From NCBI GenBank assembly GCA_011947345.1, contig JAAVTG010000672.1, forward strand, positions 992,001 to 1,056,000: a stretch of 64,000 nucleotides of DNA, read 5' to 3'. The stretch comes from Phytophthora quininea. Its lineage: Eukaryota > Oomycota > Peronosporomycetes > Peronosporales > Peronosporaceae. Below, piece by piece: positions 35,287-46,645 of this stretch (its first letter is position 1; every line of letters starts with the position of its first letter). The notes under the pieces are model-generated. The model ran no database searches, was not told the origin of the DNA, and was given only the letters and a program-made list of their open reading frames with translations. The translations under genes and the position numbers were made by a program.

Positions 35287-36826
35287 GGTGGAGAGCGTAG
35301 CGGGCGGCGGCGACTTTCGGCTGGCACGCGACTCGAGGGATGCAAACCGCCGTAGACGAGCGGCGATTTTGCTGACGCAGCAGCGGGTCGATGTTGCAGC
35401 AGAGGCAGATCCGGAGCTGCGCTTATCAGTCGGCCCGGCGCGTCATGGGGCAACGGGGCCTATCAGGGGCGCCCCAGGTCGTAGACATACGCGCTGGTGC
35501 TCGGGTCGCGAGGAGAAACGGGCGGCCTGATTAAAGACGCCGCTGCACCGCTTGACATGTGCTCGGCACCGGAATCGGCCTCGCGACGCGTACCAAAAGA
35601 GCGGAGACTGGCGCTGAGTATGGTCGCGACCATTGTCTACGGTTTCTGTCAATAATGGCTGGCGCGGAGGCGGCCTCCCGGGCCTTTTGCAACGCGGCAG
35701 TTCACCCGACTGCAGCCCCACTTGGTCGGCAGGGTGGTTGAGCAGCAGTTGTGCAGTTGAAGCGCTCTCTGCGAGGTTTAACGTCCACGGGCGCGCTATC
35801 ACGTACAAAAGGCCTCGACGAGAGCAACTCGTGTTGCCAAGAGATTTGTGTTTAGGGCTGCTACCTTTGATGTGATGCCAGGAGCGATTGCTCGAGGCTT
35901 GGACGCACGCGCACCTTGGCACGCAGCTTCGAGCGGTGGCCAAGAGCTACAACGACTGCCTTAGTCAACTCGACGCGAAGGCTTCGGTAATATCTACCGG
36001 TAGGTTTCTAGTCTTGCGATTCGAGTTAGATGGCGGTGGAGGCAAAGCACTACGGTGGCGAGGTGCTTTCGAGTATTTCGTCCTCATTGCTTTCAGCCAG
36101 ACGCCGTGAAAGGTGAAAATAGTATAGTATTCCAAAATGATACTGTTCTGTAGTAGTAGCCGTCTAAAGTAATAGGGCTCAGCAGGTTTTTGCACGCTTG
36201 ATAGGATGCCGCCTCTGTTTGCCTCGATAGGATGCCGCCGCGCTCGACAGGACCCTTCACTGCTCCCTCTCACTGAGAGTCTCAGAAAACCAGCGTGGAC
36301 AACAGGCAATCCGAGTTCTTTGCAGTCTCAACATGCACGGCGCCCGATCAACGTCGTGAGTCGGTCGCTCGCAAAACACTGCAACCCGCCGGTCAGCTGG
36401 AGGACTACAGGAACGGGAAGGCGGCAGCACGGGGAGGAGAACATCGTTCAGAACGGAGCGTGCAGCAAAGACCGCGGACCTTCACAGCAAATTGGTAGCA
36501 TGGCGAAGCAGTCGTGCTGTGGTGCTGGGCCTCATCTGTGTGGCTGACGGATCTCGCTCGAAAAGAACGGATCCGTTAAACCTGGCTCCGAGCTTGTGGA
36601 AATCAGCGGCCAAAGACGTCTTACAACTGAACGGTTTGGCGGGACCGCAGCGAGTGCCAGTTACTGCCATTCGCTGGGATCCGACAGAAGTTGTGTGTTG
36701 ATCAGCAATGCCCCCACCACACACTTGGTTTCCGGCCAGCGGGATCTGCCAAGCGAAACCAAGGACGCCTGTGAATGTCGAAATATATCGTTCGACGATG
36801 ATACTCCTTGTTGATGGAGGTCAATT

Positions 36827-38192
36827 CCACGCTTTGTTATCGAGATCGACGACTTCAGTGTAGTCTATCGATGGGAGAACACTGCTACTCCAAGTGAGAT
36901 CGGAGTGGGAGATACAAATACTTTGAGGATGCGGACGTCGCAAACGACGACGAGAAGTCATTCAAAGCCGAGGGTGCCCAGCCACCTCAGTACACTAACG
37001 GAAGCTCGACGTCACCAAAAGGAGCGGATTGAGGTGGGAACACGCTACTGAATTCGGCCACCCAGGAGTGCTGTAAAGCTTCGCTACGAGATTGGTTCGG
37101 AATGTGAGCAAACGACACCCCCACAAGTCAGGTCGGGTGAATGTAAATAACGATAGCTGAAAGCAGCCGACGGAACGTGCATCGGAGTTCACTAAAGCAT
37201 TTCTCGTCGGGTTGCTTTATCGTCAACATTACTGGAGTGCTTCGGGGCTCATTGAGGGCTTCCACTGGTGACTTTATGTTTTCGAGCGGTTGTCGTCCCG
37301 TCAACACGAACACGTGGCCCCAACGTGTTGGGCAGTGCTCACTGAGCACAGGACCCAGCTTTATCAGTTGACGGGAACCTGACCTTCGTTGAAGAAAAGC
37401 AGCGCCTTCAACATCACGTGCATAATTTACACGGGGAGATCAAGCAGGCTGTGAACTGCTTCGGGTTGTCTTATACTACTTACGATAGAGTGTTTTTGTT
37501 TCTACAACCGTAGTTAGGACACCGATGCCGCGACTGGTTGAACATGAGTCGGCCGGCAGGACCGAGGCCCCAAGTTGTGGGCCAACCGTCAGCGCTGTCA
37601 ACGCAAGGAGTGCTGATTTCCGCAGCTACGTGGGCCTGTGGTGACGTGCTCTGCATCGGCTGCAGATTGCGCCAATCACTTCAGCATTTTTGCCTCTTTC
37701 AGTGTTTCTGCTTGCAGCGCCGATCCGATTTTGTGCGCTTTCCGCATCTACACCTCCCAATCTACGGAGCACTAAACCGTATCTGTGCTTGGGATCGCGA
37801 GACCGTCAACGGAAACTATCGCAGCAGCAGCAGCTTCAGACCAATCAACCACAACTCCAGCACGAGTAGTTAGATACAGCAACGAACAGCGAGCTCTCTT
37901 CCGCATCCGATCGTCGCTAGGAACACTGCTTTCCGACGTATTGTACCGTGGGCGCCCGGCGGAATTGCCAACGATGAATCGGCGAGCGATGCGATTAAAC
38001 GGATAGAGACGGACACCACCTGCACCAAAAGGGCAGTGGGTATCGGCGATGCTGGTCAGTCAGGATTAATTGCTTTAATCAGATGGTGTGCATCCTTTCC
38101 TGCTGCTGCAGCTCCAACAGCCGCAGTCGCAACAAGCTGCAAGATACTATGTTGTAGTGCTGTGCGCGCAAGCTGAACAGCAATGCGGTTTG
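36827..38192. other. Intergenic stretch right of arm B
   Basis: No convincing gene. A minus-strand frame at 37349-37128 (73 residues) and neighbours look like a decayed coding remnant but match nothing I recognise. The first 40 bp outside the arm still resemble the sequence outside arm A at roughly 75 per cent. Confidence 0.35.
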
Positions 38193-38208
38193 CTCTCATT
38201 TCTAATTT
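38193..38208 (+). promoter_or_regulatory. Initiator-like element
   Basis: CTCTCATTTCTAATTT fits the oomycete Inr+FPR pattern, 55 bp before the ATG at 38263. Confidence 0.5.
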
Positions 38209-38262
38209 CGCCACGTTCGGCTCAAGTCTCGGCTCAGGAACTTTTACTCCACTCCAACGACC

Positions 38263-39727
38263 ATGGCCAAGGGACCGTTCTTCACCGCGGAGGACTCCAA
38301 ATCGGCCTTCAACCTCTTCTGCTGCATCTACGGCGTTGGAACACTTGGTATGCCCGGCAACTTCTCGCGTGCCGGCCCTTTCCTGGCGGTCATCGCCATG
38401 GCGTTCATGGCCTTCGCCAACATCTACTCGTCCATCACGATGTCCAAGGTCATGCTGCTCGCCCCAAAATCCGTGAAAACGTTTGGCGACCTCGGCGAGT
38501 GGTGTATGGGGACGACTGGGCGCTGGCTGTGCGTCATCTCCCAAATGGGGTCTTGCCTGTTGATCCCGTGCGTGTTCCTCGTGCTCGGCGGCTCGCTGCT
38601 TGACGGTCTCTTCCCGGATGCCTTCAGCCAGACCACGTGGATTATCCTCATGGCCGGCATGGTTCTCCCTGTGTGCCTCGTTCCTACCCTGAAGGAAGGC
38701 TGCCGCCGCATTCGCTGGTTGCTTGGGCACGATTCTTGCCGACATCCTCGGCGTGGCCGTGGTCATGCACGGTCTCAGCGGACACCCGAGCGTGCCGTCC
38801 CCCGATCTCAACTTTAAGCAAGTCGCCGGTTGCTTCGGCAATCTTTCGCTCGCGTACGGCGCTGGCATCGTGATCCCCGACATTCAGCGCCAGCACAGCG
38901 ACCCCAAGCGCATGCCCCGCGTGGTTGGCGTCACGGTCGGCGTGATCTCGGTCCTCTTTCTGGTCCTTGCCTCTAGCGCTTATTCGGCTGTAGGGTGCCA
39001 GATCTCCGGCAACTTGCTGTTCACGATCTACCCCGACCCGGAGACCGGCCTCACCAACTTGGGTTTCGCGCCAAACTGGGGCACCATCGTGCTGGCCTAC
39101 CTCTTCATGCAACTCCACATCACGATCGCGTTCAGCGTCATCATCAACCCGGCCTTCTACATCGCGGAGCGCTTGTTCCTCGGCATGCACAAGCAGGAGC
39201 CGGTCCAGGAGGACCTAGAAAATGCCCCAAGCTACCTCCAGTCGTCCACCCCGGTCGACATCGGCATGAAGGAGTCGGTGCGCAGCTCCAGGATGTCCTA
39301 CGTGTCGGTGGCTGACGCTGAGAACGTCCACAAGGACAATGCTGACGAGGAGTCAATGGAGTACCGCGGCGCGAACACCATCAAGTACGTCGTCATGCGA
39401 ATCCTCATCGTCGTGGTGCTGGTCGTCATTTCAATTGTGCTGAAGGACGACTTCACGTCGCTTGCTGACTTCGTTGGCGCCTCTTGTATCACCGTCAATT
39501 GCATCCTGCTGCCGATTGTGTTCTACCTCAAGAAGTCGTGGGGCAGCGTCAAGATGTGGGAGAAGGTCGCGGGCAGCATCGTGGTGGCGATCTGCTTCGT
39601 GCTCGGGTGCTACGTGACGTACACGACGGGCGAGGAGCTGTTCGCTCCCTCGGACGAGGAAGTGGAGTTCCCGTACTGTGCGCCCGAGTTCGAGAACCAC
39701 GTCTACTACAACGTCAGCGCGGCTTGA
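38263..39727 (+). CDS. AAAP amino acid transporter, clade I, one apparent frameshift
   Basis: About 488 residues. It starts MAKGPFFTAEDSK and has the TM1 signature GVGTLGMPGNFSRAGP. The first frame stops making sense after LVPTLKEG, and the second resumes at LGTILADILG. The break is at 38698-38706, where clade I paralogues have two more bases in a GC-rich run (GGCGCTGCC-type). The rest covers TM6-TM11, the variable loop (ENVHKDNADEESMEYRGAN) and the tail FPYCAPEFENHVYYNVSAA. The final sequon is NVS instead of NYT. It stands upstream of another clade I gene in the same direction. Confidence 0.88.
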
Positions 39728-40474
39728 GCGTACCGGCGACTTGTTCTTGAAAATACAGATCAACTTTTCAGTTAAAGTTATCCTTTTTCGTATTCCTTTT
39801 CCGCAACTTGTGCGTGTTTCACAATTTCTCGTCATATCAAGCGGCGGCATAAAGATTAGACGATGGCAACTCCTTGCTGCAAATCAAAGCGTGAAGGCAA
39901 GCCGTCTGCTAGGGCTTTTAGCGGGTGGGGCAGGCTAGACTGGTAGCTTTTGCAGACTTGGTACCGGTGATATCAAGCTTAGCACTACCTTTGCAGTCTT
40001 CCTGCACCGACATATAGTTCACTCAGTAGGGATACCATTGTCCAGCCTTGGCAAATTGCAGCGACGAACTCGCGGAGCCCCAAGCACAAAAGCAATCGTT
40101 GCGAAAACGGCATGTTGAAGCGAACCGTATGTTCCCGTTGCTGACGCGCACTCGCTCAAACCAATCAGACGGCATTAATGGCCGCGTGAAACAATGGCCC
40201 GCTTCCTGGCTCGAAATTCACGCTGCCCTTCGCTGCTTGTGTTGCGACCAAGACAGCTACCTAGGCAATAGCTATCGCGGCGCGCTTGCTGCTGGAGCTC
40301 CGTTGCCGTGTTTGGTCGCTGCCCCCGCTCAGGAACCAGGAACTCAGGTGTTCATAAAACGGCCGAAATTCGGTAGTAGATGAATTCGGATCGTCCAATA
40401 TATATTCGTCGGGTGAAACTTCCAGCACCTGCTGACACCGGACATGTCCTTCCTCGCTCGCCCCGCTCAGTTCG
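39728..40474. other. Intergenic region between tandem clade I genes
   Basis: About 750 bp without a recognised gene. It presumably holds the terminator of the upstream gene and regulatory sequence of the downstream gene. Confidence 0.4.
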
Positions 40475-40489
40475 GCTCATTCTGTGTTT
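40475..40489 (+). promoter_or_regulatory. Initiator-like element deciding the start of the next gene
   Basis: GCTCATTCTGTGTTT, a good match to the oomycete Inr+FPR. It lies downstream of an in-frame ATG at 40444 and 45 bp before the ATG at 40534, so the later ATG is the likely start. Confidence 0.55.
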
Positions 40490-40533
40490 GTCTTCGTCCG
40501 GTTCAAGTCTCCTGCCCCTCAACTTCCTGCGAG

Positions 40534-42000
40534 ATGCCGTTCTTCACGTTTGAGAACGCCAAGACTTCCTTTAACCTCTTCTGCTGTATGTACGGTATCG
40601 GCACGCTGGGCATGCCCGGCAACTTCTCGCGCGCCGGCCCCGTTATCGCCGTCATCGCCATGCTCTTCATGGCCTTCGCCAACATCTACGCGTCCGTCAA
40701 GATGTCACGAGTCATTTTGCTCGCTCCGAGATCCGTCAAAACCTTCGGTGATCTCGGCGAGTGGAGTATGGGCAAATGGGGGCACTGGATCAGCGTCATC
40801 TCCCAAATGGGCTCATGTTTGCTGATCCCGTGCGTCTTCCTCGTGCTCGGTGGGTCCTTGCTCGACGGCCTCTTCCCGGACGCCTTCAGTGCCACTGTTT
40901 GGATCATTCTCATGGCGCTCATGGTCTTGCCCGTGTGCCTCATCCCGACGCTCAAGGAAGGCGCTGGGGCTGCTTTTGCCGGCTGCATGGGCACGCTCAT
41001 CGCCGACATCATCGGCGTCAGTGTCGTGATGTACGGCATGCGTGGCCATCCTTCGGTTCCGTCGCCCGACCTCAAGTTCTCGCAAGTTGTTGGTTGTTTC
41101 GGTAATTTGTCGCTCGCCTACGGCGCCGGTATCGTTCTGCTGGACCTGCAGCGGCAACACAGCGACCCGACCCGAATGCCCCGCGTGGTCTTGGTCACCG
41201 TCTCCTTTATCAGTTGCTGCTTTCTGGTCCTTGCCTCTAGTTCTTATTCGGCTGTAGGTTGTCAGATCTACGGCAACTTGCTGTTCACGATTTACCCCGA
41301 CGCCGACACTGGTATGACCACACTGGGCTTCAAGCCGAGCTGGGGCGCGGTGGTGCTGGCGTACTTGTTCATGCAGCTGCACATCACGATCGCGTTCTCG
41401 GTGCTGCTCAACCCGGCATTCTTCATCGCGGAGCGTTTGGCGCTGGGCATGCACAAGAAGACCCTCGCTGTCGATCTTGAAAACCCTGAAAGCTTCGTGG
41501 AGGCGGGGACCCCTGACGTCGTGTAAGCTGAAAGTCGTCGCAGCTCCAAAATGTCGTACGTTTCGGTGGCCGACGCCGTCGAGGAGCACAAGGAGGACGT
41601 CGAGGAAGAGATGGCCGAGTACCGTCGCGGCTCGAACACGCTCAAGTACATTGCCCTCCGGATCGTGATCGTCGTCATCCTGGTCGTCCTCGCCATCATT
41701 TTCCAAGACCACTTTTCGGATTTCTCGGACTTTGTGGGCGCTTCATGCATCACGGTGAACTGTATCCTGCTGCCGATCATCTTCTACCTCATGAAGGCGT
41801 GGACTCGTGTCCCCATGTACGAGAAGGCCGCCGCCATCGTGGTCGTCGTTATCTGCTTCATTCTCGGTTGTTATGTCACGTACACCACGGGCAAGAGCTT
41901 GTTCGCGCCGACGGATGATGACACCGAGTTTCCATACTGCGACAGCGAATACGAGAACCAGGTCTACTATAACTACACGGCCGAGCACGAAGGAGCCTAG
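40534..42000 (+). pseudogene. AAAP amino acid transporter, clade I, with an in-frame TAA in the central loop
   Basis: Reads MPFFTFENAKTSFNLFCC and runs in one frame for 330 codons through TM1-TM8. TAA follows at 41524-41526, inside the hydrophilic loop (TPDVV stop AESRRSS). The same frame then stays open from AESRRSSKMSYVSV through TM9-TM11 to the tail FPYCDSEYENQVYYNYTAEH. Unlike the other breaks in this window it is a codon change, not a length change. A loop stop would leave an eight-TM protein. It could be a recent nonsense allele, a base-call error or a readthrough case; nothing in the sequence favours readthrough. The stop at 42000 is 70 bp before ORC2. Confidence 0.82.
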
Positions 42001-42070
42001 GCACGGGGTAGTCTGTAATCGAACTGCATTTTCGTCAGCAAGTGTAGCCATCCGTTATTCGAATTTTACC

Positions 42071-43498
42071 ATGGCTGGTCCAGGTCTCCGAGCTCGCGCT
42101 CATGAGCAGCGCACGCGGTCGAGCGTCAACGTGGAGCTGGGGGCAGCGCCCGCCAACGCCTACTTTACCTCCAAGCGGATACAGAAGCGGCGCGTGTCCC
42201 GTAAGCCCAAGCCGCCGCCGTTCGAAGAGCGACAGGCGCTCAAGCAGCAGCAAGAAGAGCAGCAGCAAGTGGAAGACGCAGCGGAGCAAGACGCAGGGCT
42301 TCAGGTGCCAGCGAGAGGGCAGCTACTGGCGGCCTTAAAGCAAGAGGATGAGGGCGCTAGTCCGCAGCGTCGGCGGTTCGAGCAGGTACGGCGTCCATCG
42401 CACCTCGTTTTGAACAGGAGAGCTAACAGCAGATGGACGATGGTAGCATTTTCCAGCTTGGAAGAGTGAGCTCCTGGCTGGTTACAACCTCCTTTTCTAT
42501 GGGGTGGGGTCCAAGTTGGTGCTGCTACAAGTAAGACCCCGCAGTCTGCAAACGTGTTCGTGGGAGACTGACGTGAAGTGCTGTGCGGTAGGAGTTCGCG
42601 TCGACCTACTTGAACGACGGCGTTGTGATGCAGGTTCATGGCTACCTGCCCGTCGTCTCGCTACGCTATCTGGCCAATATTATTCTGAAAGAGGTGAGCA
42701 GAGACAATGTGCTGAACTCGTGTGGCTCATATACATACTAACTTCTTGCAATGAATAGATTCTTCGCATCGGTATCAAGCCCAACCAGTCGCTCATTCAG
42801 TTGGTGCGAGAAAGTATCATCTACCGCTATTGTTTGTGTTTGCTTACTTACGTCTCGCTTGTGTTGCAGTGCAAAGAGATTGCCAAAGCGAAGCCACCGC
42901 GACGGGTGCCTCCAGTGTACCTGCTCGTTCATTCAATCGATGGCGTGGCCTTGAGAACCCCGAGTCCCAAACATGTCTGAGTTGGCTAGCGAAATCGCCA
43001 TTCATTGCGCTTGTAGCATCAATGGACCACATCAACGGCCCGTCCATTTGGAAAGAAGAGGATTCGCTGCGGTTTGAGTGGCTCAGCCAAAACCTCGACA
43101 CTTGTGAGCCATACACGGACGAGATTGAGCTCCGAATGGCAAAGCGTGCGAAGACTGCGGACCCAACGAGTAGCGGCGTCAAATTCATTCTACAAAGTCT
43201 CACACCTACCGACGTGGCCACGCTGCAAGAACTTGCACGTCAGCAACTTGCGGCTGCTGACGCTGTAAAGGGCCGAAAGCGGAAAACGAAAGAGGTGCAA
43301 TTCGCGGCATACCAGTCCGTCTACGAAGCTTGCCGCAAGAAGTTGCTGCATTCCACACCTTTGGCGATGAAGAATTCTGTTAAATGTCTTGAAGACCATG
43401 GTCTACTGAAGCAAAGTCGTGTCAACACGATTGAGTACTTAGAAATTCCGCTACCAGAAGCGATTATCAAGACCGACATTCTACACTTAGAGGCATAA
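42071..43498 (+). CDS. ORC2: Origin recognition complex subunit 2, five exons, one apparent frameshift
   Basis: ORC2 is a core subunit of the complex that marks replication origins and loads MCM helicase with Cdc6 and Cdt1 in the nucleus. Exons: 42071-42385, 42447-42530, 42592-42693, 42759-42803, 42870-43498. Introns of 61, 61, 65 and 66 nt start GTACGG, GTAAGA, GTGAGC, GTGCGA; the third has CATACTAAC as branch site. Splicing restores the ORC2 hallmarks GYNLLFYGVGSK and ASMDHINGPSIW, followed by PYTDE and a C-terminal winged-helix region with ACRKKLL..SVKCLEDHGLL. The disordered N-terminus is basic and Gln-rich. In exon 5, HV is followed by TGA at 42978; one missing C at 42976 restores HVLSWLAKSPF. 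Length is about 390 residues, shorter than animal ORC2 because of a short N-terminus. Confidence 0.88.
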
Positions 43499-44120
43499 GC
43501 TAGCGAACACTTGGATTTCGACAGCAAACAGACTCATATTATCCTACGCGCGTCTAAGCTTTCGAGTTACCGTACTTCTAAGCTAGGCTGCGTGCTCAGC
43601 AGTATAGTTGTAGTAGACGTGGTCCTGATACTCGGCTGAGCAAAAGGGAAAGTCGACATCACTCTCGGACGGCGAGAAGAGTTCTTTTCCCGACAAGTAC
43701 GTCACGTAGCATCCCAGCACGAAGCAAACGACGCCGACCAGCACCGCCGGCACTTTTTCGTAAATGGGGACACGTTCCCAGCATCGTTTCAAGTAGAAGG
43801 TAATCGGCAAGATGATGCAGCTCATGGTGATAGCCGACGAGTCGACAAAGTCGCTCAGGTCGGCAAAGTGGTCCTTCTACAGGACAGAGGCGATCACTTG
43901 CAGCGCCACGATAGCAATGAGCAGTAGCACGTACTTGATCGAGTTGGCCCCGTGATATTCCGCCGCCTCGACTTCTTCGTCAACCTCGTCGTTACTCTCG
44001 ATGTCTGCCATGGACACAACAGACACCGCCGACCGCTTTGAGCTTCTCTGGCCCTTGAGGATCGGTGTTCCGGCCGGATCGTAGCTGATAGCTGCCTCTA
44101 CATCGTCGGGTCGGGGAGAC

Positions 44121-44466
44121 TGTTATTCAGCGAGTCCGTCGAGCGTCCACGAGGTAAGTCGGCGCAGCCACGACCAGGACGAGTCACAGATAAAACGTAA
44201 CACGCAACTTTGTTGATTCCTTAGGCTGCCTCGCTCTTCTCCTGCTGATACTTCTGCTCCAGGGAACGTTTTGGAGAGTGAGCTTGGCTCCGACATGCAT
44301 TGGCCAGCAGCGCGGGCGTGGATTGCGGATAGTGCAACGGTCCCAAAGGCAGCGGCACTCCAATACTTCCTGTCGCTGGTCCTGTCGCTGCTGTGGCAGC
44401 CACCTGGCTAGCTTGGCCCATCGGCGCGGTGGCTACTGCCACGGGCTCCGAGTTCGCATCGCAACA
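44121..44466 (-). repeat. 3' LTR of copia 2
   Basis: 346 bp, 344 positions equal to the 5' LTR by eye. Confidence 0.93.
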
Positions 44467-44542
44467 CGCCCCTCCGACGCTTGCGCCGGAATACCTGTGC
44501 CAGGCAGTGATGTCACCATGCCGATGCTTGCACGGTGTCGGG

Positions 44543-46645
44543 TCAGGAGCTCTTCGAGAGGGCCTTCGTGAACATGTCAGCTGGGTTGTTTGTACCAGGT
44601 ACTTTGTGAATTTCCGTGAGTCCCTTTTTGATCTGCTGCCTCACGTAGTGCCATCTTAGCTCGATGTGTCTCGTTCTGCTGCTGTAGGTGGGCTTGCTGG
44701 CGAGCGTGATCGCCGCGGTGTTGTCGACGCCCATTTCCAGCGACGGCTCCACGTTTGCACGGGGCAGGGCCTCGTCCAGCATATTCACAATGCCTCGTCC
44801 TTCCATCGCTGCCTCGCACGCAGCGATATACTCCGCTTCAGCTGTCGACTGGGCGATAACAGTGTGTCGTCTCGCTGCCCAGCTGACAGCACCTCCTGCA
44901 ATGGTGAGTACATATCCAGTCACGCTCTTCCGGGATTTAGGATCGTTACCCCAGTCGGCGTCGCAATGACCACTAACGATTATCTTGTCCACAGTTGCAT
45001 TTTCTTCCCGGTACATGATGCCCAGGCTTCGGGTACCTGCCAAATACTTGAAGATCCGCTTCACTGCTCCACAGTGTTTCGGACTCGGGATCTGGACAAA
45101 TCTGCTCAAGTATCCGACTGCGAACGATATGTCCGGCCGTGTACTTGTAGCTAGATACATCAGGGCGCCGATTGCTTCCCGGTACTTGAAAGAGACTCGC
45201 TCACTGGCTTTCTCACATTGTTCATATTTGGCGTTGGTTTCCATGGGTGTGGCACTGCTGTGTGCCTCGGCATACCCGAACTTCTCCAAGACTTATCCAC
45301 AGTACTTGGACTGATGAATCCGAATGCCATTTTCGTTCTGCTCGACTTGGATTCCTAAGTAGTGGTGTAGTACACCGCCGTCCTTAAATCCATACTTGCC
45401 GTCGATTAGAGCAAAGAACTTTGTTTTGAAGTCGACGTTGTTGGTCGCCAACACAACATCATCAACATACAGAGTAAGGAGGGCAAATATTCCATCTTGG
45501 CAGTAGATGTACAAGCATGGTTCGGTCTCGGTCCCTTCAAAATTCTCTGATTCCAACCACTTGCTCATTTCTTCGTACCATTCAGCCCCGGATTGGTGCA
45601 GTCCATACATCGCATGGTCCACCCGCAGGACTTTGCCGTCCACGCGTTTAAATCCAGGTATGCTCCGAACGTACTGCTTGATCTTCAGGCCTGCGTTTAA
45701 GTACGCAGTATCGACGTCACCCTGATACAACACAAGTCTCATCTTTGCAGATGTTGACACCACCACTCGGAATGTAGTCATTCTCGCCACCGGCGAAAAC
45801 GAGTACGTATAGTCAACTCCAGCGATCTGGTGGTTTCCCAGTGAAACTAACCTGGGTCTCCATCGCACAACAAATCCTTTGTCGTCTGTCTTCGCTTGGA
45901 ATCTCCACATAGCCCCGATGGTGTGAGCGTCCTCAGGCATGTCCTTTTCGTCAATGAGCACTAGTACACCCTTGGAGAACATTGCCTCGACTTCGCGCTG
46001 CATCCCTGCATACCATTCGCTCTTCTGGGGCGATCTCATGGCTTCAGTGTAACTGTGCGGGATCTTCACGTTCTTGATATGACACTTGGAGTTAGTACTT
46101 TCAGTATTTGACGTGGCGGGGGTACAGAACGTGGCACAAAGCTGGTAGTCCTCGTAGCGCTTCGGTGGGTGGCGATCAGCAGCGGACCGTAGGTTCATTC
46201 TGAGTACGCCACCTTCTTGGTCTTTCTGGCGCTTCACGTTTCCAGCGTCTTCGAGTTCGTCCTCGAGTGGCGAGCGTCGGCGCCTGGCTCCACTCACCGT
46301 CTCAGGTATTAGGAAGGTATCCATTCCGTCTGTGGAGAGCATATAGCCCTGTTGCCGTTCTTCTTCGACTACCACCGACTGCAATTCGTTACTATCGTAG
46401 GTTTCTTGACAGATCTCGGGTTCGTCTTGTCCATCGTACGCCTCCGATACGTCCTGCACGATCGGTGGGGTACTGCTCACAGAATTGATTTTATCGTTGT
46501 AAATTGCTTCGATGTTGTCATCGCATGAATCTTCTTGTTCAGGTTGATGACCACCGTCGCCGCTGTACTTCGTACTCAAGGCCGTGGACATCGTCCTCGG
46601 CTGGCTCCATGTCATTCTCTGTGTCTCCTTCGTCGCCGCTGCCAT
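44543..46645 (-). pseudogene. Copia 2 reverse transcriptase/RNase H with one in-frame stop
   Basis: 46645-45293 includes the RT N-terminus (WRFQAKTDDKGFVVRWRPRL) and the palm motif YVDDVVLAT. TAA at 45293-45295 sits between YCG and VLEKFGYAE in the same frame, where copia elements commonly have a glutamine; CAA to TAA is a single transition. RNase H continues at 45289-44543 with HCDADWGND, STAEAEYIA and the end motif NNPADMFTKAL. The change from the gag-integrase frame is near 46600. Confidence 0.88.

Larger units (their letters stand above)
26750..36826 (-). repeat. Arm B of the inverted duplication, with a 3.4 kb insertion
   Basis: Reverse complement of 14420-21107, interrupted at 29216-32599 by a DNA transposon. 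Non-coding parts 26750-28354 and 35287-36826 match arm A and hold no recognised gene. Confidence 0.95.

Noticed and set aside
41524..41526. Recoding of TAA in the transporter as a selenocysteine or readthrough codon
   Set aside because: TAA is not used for selenocysteine, and no readthrough context or RNA structure is visible after it.
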